From Microcaldota archaeon (GTDB taxonomy: Archaea; Micrarchaeota; Micrarchaeia; Micrarchaeales; Micrarchaeaceae), in NCBI GenBank assembly GCA_021827995.1, contig JAKATK010000010.1:1-53633 (forward strand): a stretch of DNA of 53,633 bases, written 5' to 3'. The notes below the pieces were generated by a model that saw nothing but the letters and a program-made list of their open reading frames with translations, had not been told where the DNA came from and made no database searches. The position numbers were made by a program, and so were the translations under genes. Shown piece by piece: positions 51,901 through 53,633 of the stretch. How positions within the stretch are numbered: position 1 is the first letter of the stretch; each line of letters begins with the position of its first letter.

Positions 51901-53544
51901 CTTCTCTATTAAGCTTTTCATTGGCGTAGTTTTGCCAGCGTATGCGGCATACATCAATGCAGTGGCTCCGCGGTCGTCTTTAGCATTCACGTCCGCGCCT
52001 TTTTCTATAAGTAACTTCAGCGCTTCGTATTGATCCACCATTACTACACACATCAGCGCAGTCCAGCCATTTTCATTTCTTTCATTAATATCAGCACCAT
52101 TTTCTATAAGATATTTTATAACATCGGTTCTGCCAAAGTTCGCAGCCTGCATTAGAGCGGTGACACCATGGTTATCCTTTGCATCAATGCCTTCGCTTTT
52201 CTTAAACTGTGCTGACTTAGTAATTTCTAATACTGTGTTTATCGTTTTTTCAACGTCAGTTAATTTTTTATTAAGCCATTCAAATTTTTTATCTGATTCG
52301 ATTACATGCTCCTCAAATTTATTTTCTAAGGCATCCAGCTTTCCTACGATTTCGTCGATATTTCCGTTTATCTTTGTGATTTCATTTTTTAACGCCACAT
52401 TTTCGTTTATTATCCTCCCTATATCCGCAAAAAAATCCTTTGGCAATTTGCCTAGCTCCGCGTTTACGTCAATTTCGTCAAATTTGTCCTTCGAAAGCCA
52501 GCCTGAAAGGAACTCGTAGGTGGATCCAGGGGGAAGTGCATATCTATCATCCATCCTACTGCATAACACTTCTTTCTTTTCTTTCTCGATGTTGTTCCAC
52601 GCCTTCCACGCCTTTATATATCTATTGAATGAACCCTCCTTCCTCTCCCATGCATAGCCAAATATGCCAGAGAAGCCCAATGCGACCACTCCAGGAACTA
52701 CCATTACGGTGCTTGTCCCAGATGCTATAACGTTCGTAATCATCGGGATTGCATTTTTAATCTCCTCTTTCCATCCAAGAGCCAGAAACGACAGACCGAA
52801 GAATGAAAGTAAGTAATTTGTGCTATCCGTTTGCTTTGCCAGTTTCTCTTCTAGTACTTTGTTGTATCCATTTTTCAATTCCTTAACATATTTTTCTAGC
52901 AATGGGATGATGAGGAAGTTGGATTTCGCCGGGTCTGCTTTATTTATCACATGACTTTCTTCATATGTTGCTGCCCTTATTATCTCCCCCCTATACGGTT
53001 CAGCTTCCTTTCTATCAATCCCGTTGTTGTCAGCGAATGCATAAAATAAGCTCTCTATGTCTTTCTTTATGTCAGCGTCTTCGGAATCTGGGCTTAAAAC
53101 ATGTTCCAATTTATATTCTTCGAGTGAATCGTGTTCCTCCTGTTTAGAAAGTCTTGATAAAAAGCGTTTCGCCCAAATTTTTACAGGTTCACCTTTTACG
53201 TTGTTTTGCTTATAATAACCAGAATATATGTAGTTGACTGCGTATTGTGTGCCCTCAATTATTATATTTGCTTTCGCATTTTTAAAATTTCCATTTAGAA
53301 TAGAGCGGAGAGTATCGCACAACTCAATTTGCCCTTCAATGTTCCCTTTGGGTATTTCATAGTGTATGTATTTACCATTCAGTTCATAGGCCCCCCGCTT
53401 TATCGCCCATGTCTTCCCTGAATATCTCGGCCCAGTAAGTATAATTAGTTTTAAATCGCTGGCCGTAATTTTTTTGAGCTTGGAATCTACGCTTAGCGCA
53501 ATCCCAAATTTGTTCGAATTGTTCTCTTCCTCCACGTAAGGCAC
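49000..53544 (-). CDS. Giant membrane-linked P-loop/ankyrin-repeat protein
   Basis: This is a 1514-residue protein. Residues 31-110 hold a P-loop NTPase-like start (Walker A GPRYSGKT, 38-45; 'NIIIEGTQ' as a possible Walker B strand). Two hydrophobic segments (about 244-258 and 266-298) suggest membrane insertion, and 375-440 is a coiled coil. From about 453 to the end run roughly 32 ankyrin repeats of 33 residues ('G-x-T-A-L-M-x-A-A-x-x-G-x-x-x-x-x-x-L-L-I-x-x-G-A-D-V-N-A-K-D'). The start is GTG 53544, with AAGCTTAAAG about 26-35 nt upstream as TATA, so probably leaderless. The repeat part should be a protein-binding solenoid, plausibly touching a host cell or envelope partner. Composition is more AT-rich than core genes. 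The 112-bp gap before 49000 holds only the tail repeat. Confidence 0.88.
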   Translation of the reverse strand: MPYVEEENNSNKFGIALSVDSKLKKITASDLKLIILTGPRYSGKTWAIKRGAYELNGKYIHYEIPKGNIEGQIELCDTLRSILNGNFKNAKANIIIEGTQYAVNYIYSGYYKQNNVKGEPVKIWAKRFLSRLSKQEEHDSLEEYKLEHVLSPDSEDADIKKDIESLFYAFADNNGIDRKEAEPYRGEIIRAATYEESHVINKADPAKSNFLIIPLLEKYVKELKNGYNKVLEEKLAKQTDSTNYLLSFFGLSFLALGWKEEIKNAIPMITNVIASGTSTVMVVPGVVALGFSGIFGYAWERKEGSFNRYIKAWKAWNNIEKEKKEVLCSRMDDRYALPPGSTYEFLSGWLSKDKFDEIDVNAELGKLPKDFFADIGRIINENVALKNEITKINGNIDEIVGKLDALENKFEEHVIESDKKFEWLNKKLTDVEKTINTVLEITKSAQFKKSEGIDAKDNHGVTALMQAANFGRTDVIKYLIENGADINERNENGWTALMCVVMVDQYEALKLLIEKGADVNAKDDRGATALMYAAYAGKTTPMKSLIEKGAGVNAEDGKGNTALLYAAQAGQVETARLLIERGADVNAKGEGGLSALAIAAKGGYAEVVRLLIEKGADVNAKDEGSYATLMYAAYFGNIKLVTLLIENGADVNAKSKGGLSALELAVGTGHTDVADLLINNGADVNAVDESGFAVLPYAAQAGQVETARLLIERGADVNAKNKDGNTALAFAAQSGQTETVKLLIDNGADVNAKDNLGNTILGAAVLTAKKPEIVKLLIKKGANINAKDRVGQTALMYAVAANAQFEMVKLLIENGADVNASTEYGISTLGLTITTNQIDIINLLIDNGADVNAKDTRGATHLMHTAEMGQVEIARLLIENGADVNAKNKIGVTALMYAVGHTANNQIGMAKLLLDNGADVNAKNKDGDTALAFAAQSGQTETVKLLIDNGADIEARNEHGSTIMMHAAQNGRLETAHLLIDRGATVDAKDNDGATALMVSAFFGKIDVVKLLIDNGADVNAKNKDGDTALAFAAQSGQTETVKLLIDNGADIEARNEHGSTIMMHAAQNGRLETAHLLIDRGATVDAKDNDGATALMVSAFFGKIDVVKLLIDNGADVNAKQDERGLTALMLATGMGQTIIARHFLEEGGNRSEVVDALVQMNSIWKEQTNVAKVLIDHGAGVDTTDNYGVTALMYAAQNGQIEMVRLLIDNGADVNAKDDEDATALMDAAQQGQLEAVELLIEKGADVNAKNKHSVTVLMCAVLARRTNVMKLLIERGADVEARNEHNATALMYAAQEGQAEALALLIEKGADIEARNYQGNTALVYAVEHGQTEGARLLIRNGANVNAKNEIGLDGLIYAAYLGNVEIITLLIENGADVNATSKYGFTALMFASRSGKTNVVALLIKNGAKVDARDNDGFTALITASTVGHTEVAELLIENGADIEAKDIRGSTALMLAAEEEQGETVRLLIEKGADVNVANNYGETALSLALKTGNKEIVTLLEAASKKYR
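50185..50778. repeat. Perfect 297-bp tandem duplication inside the ankyrin gene
   Basis: 50185-50481 and 50482-50778 are identical by eye and encode three ankyrin repeats each (3 x 99 bp). A third start of the same unit at 50779 diverges after about 25 bases. The absence of substitutions shows a very recent expansion or a collapsed/duplicated assembly. Confidence 0.9.
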
Positions 53545-53586
53545 CTTTAGATACTTAGCAACTACAGACTTTAAGCTTTGTCCTTA

Positions 53587-53624
53587 GCCCAGCTCGTTCA
53601 ACCACTCAAGGTCGCCGGCGAATC
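53587..53624. repeat. Inverted 38-bp match to the repeat upstream of pilin gene 1
   Basis: The reverse complement of 53587-53624 equals 41001-41038 exactly (GATTCGCCGG...AACGAGCTGGGC). It lies directly upstream of the ankyrin gene, and the contig stops within it, suggesting that a further copy of the dispersed repeat precedes the ankyrin gene. Confidence 0.88.
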
Positions 53625-53633
53625 AGATCGGAA
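53625..53633. other. Sequencing adapter remnant at the contig end
   Basis: The terminal AGATCGGAA equals the first nine bases of the common Illumina adapter and begins exactly where the match to 41001 ends. These bases are probably not genomic. Confidence 0.8.

Noticed and set aside
1-53633. CRISPR arrays, complete insertion sequences and tRNA genes
   Set aside because: No regularly spaced short repeats with unique spacers, no transposase with terminal repeats, and no sequence folding as a full tRNA were found on reading both strands; an intron-containing or split tRNA could be missed by eye.

Overview
The window looks like one assembled contig of an archaeal genome, most likely an acidophilic DPANN archaeon of the Micrarchaeota/ARMAN type. 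Reasons: archaeal information genes (MBF1, FEN1, eS8, archaeal TyrRS, deoxyhypusine synthase, Lhr, OB-fold ssDNA-binding proteins), TATA boxes about 25-35 nt before many start codons with very short leaders, heavy use of GTG and TTG starts, a P-type H+-ATPase, and class III signal peptides of the QSAMEY type. The lineage is inferred from style, not from a search. The last nine bases (AGATCGGAA) match the start of a standard Illumina adapter, so the right edge is a contig end.

Left part (1-13 kb): a truncated integrase and an antitoxin/PemK-like toxin pair; a DUF167 gene; a PadR-DrrA-DrrB exporter operon with a 28-bp palindromic operator; a P-type H+-ATPase; acetyl-CoA synthetase; and a minus-strand operon of aldehyde dehydrogenase, DUF779 protein and two DUF6899-like paralogues. 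The last two units could together turn aldehydes into acetate and acetyl-CoA.

Middle (12-38 kb), mostly core genes: a ferritin-like/VIT1 transporter, an LMW phosphatase-like protein, a GNAT, Hsp20, FEN1-MBF1, a site-2 protease, the Lhr-phosphoesterase pair, triosephosphate isomerase, TyrRS, two tandem OB-fold proteins, envelope genes (flippase-like protein, RGP/GT75-like enzyme, GT2, DUF929, PAP2), a probable RNase P RNA, eS8, ornithine carbamoyltransferase, deoxyhypusine synthase, and a cytoplasmic HtrA protease coupled to a tiny metallothionein-like protein.

Right part (38-53.6 kb), an accessory region: an unknown protein with a winged-helix-like N-terminus divergent from three or four micro-genes across a perfect palindrome; four class III pilin-like surface proteins with one conserved N-terminal half and alternating C-terminal modules (LamG, DUF2341, LamG, DUF2341); integrase debris; and a 1514-residue protein with a P-loop, membrane segments, a coiled coil and about 32 ankyrin repeats. 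A repeat of about 320 bp lies before two pilin genes. A 38-bp piece of the DNA next to one copy recurs inverted before the ankyrin gene, where the contig breaks. I read this region as a recombining surface/host-interaction locus and the best candidate here for an undescribed system.
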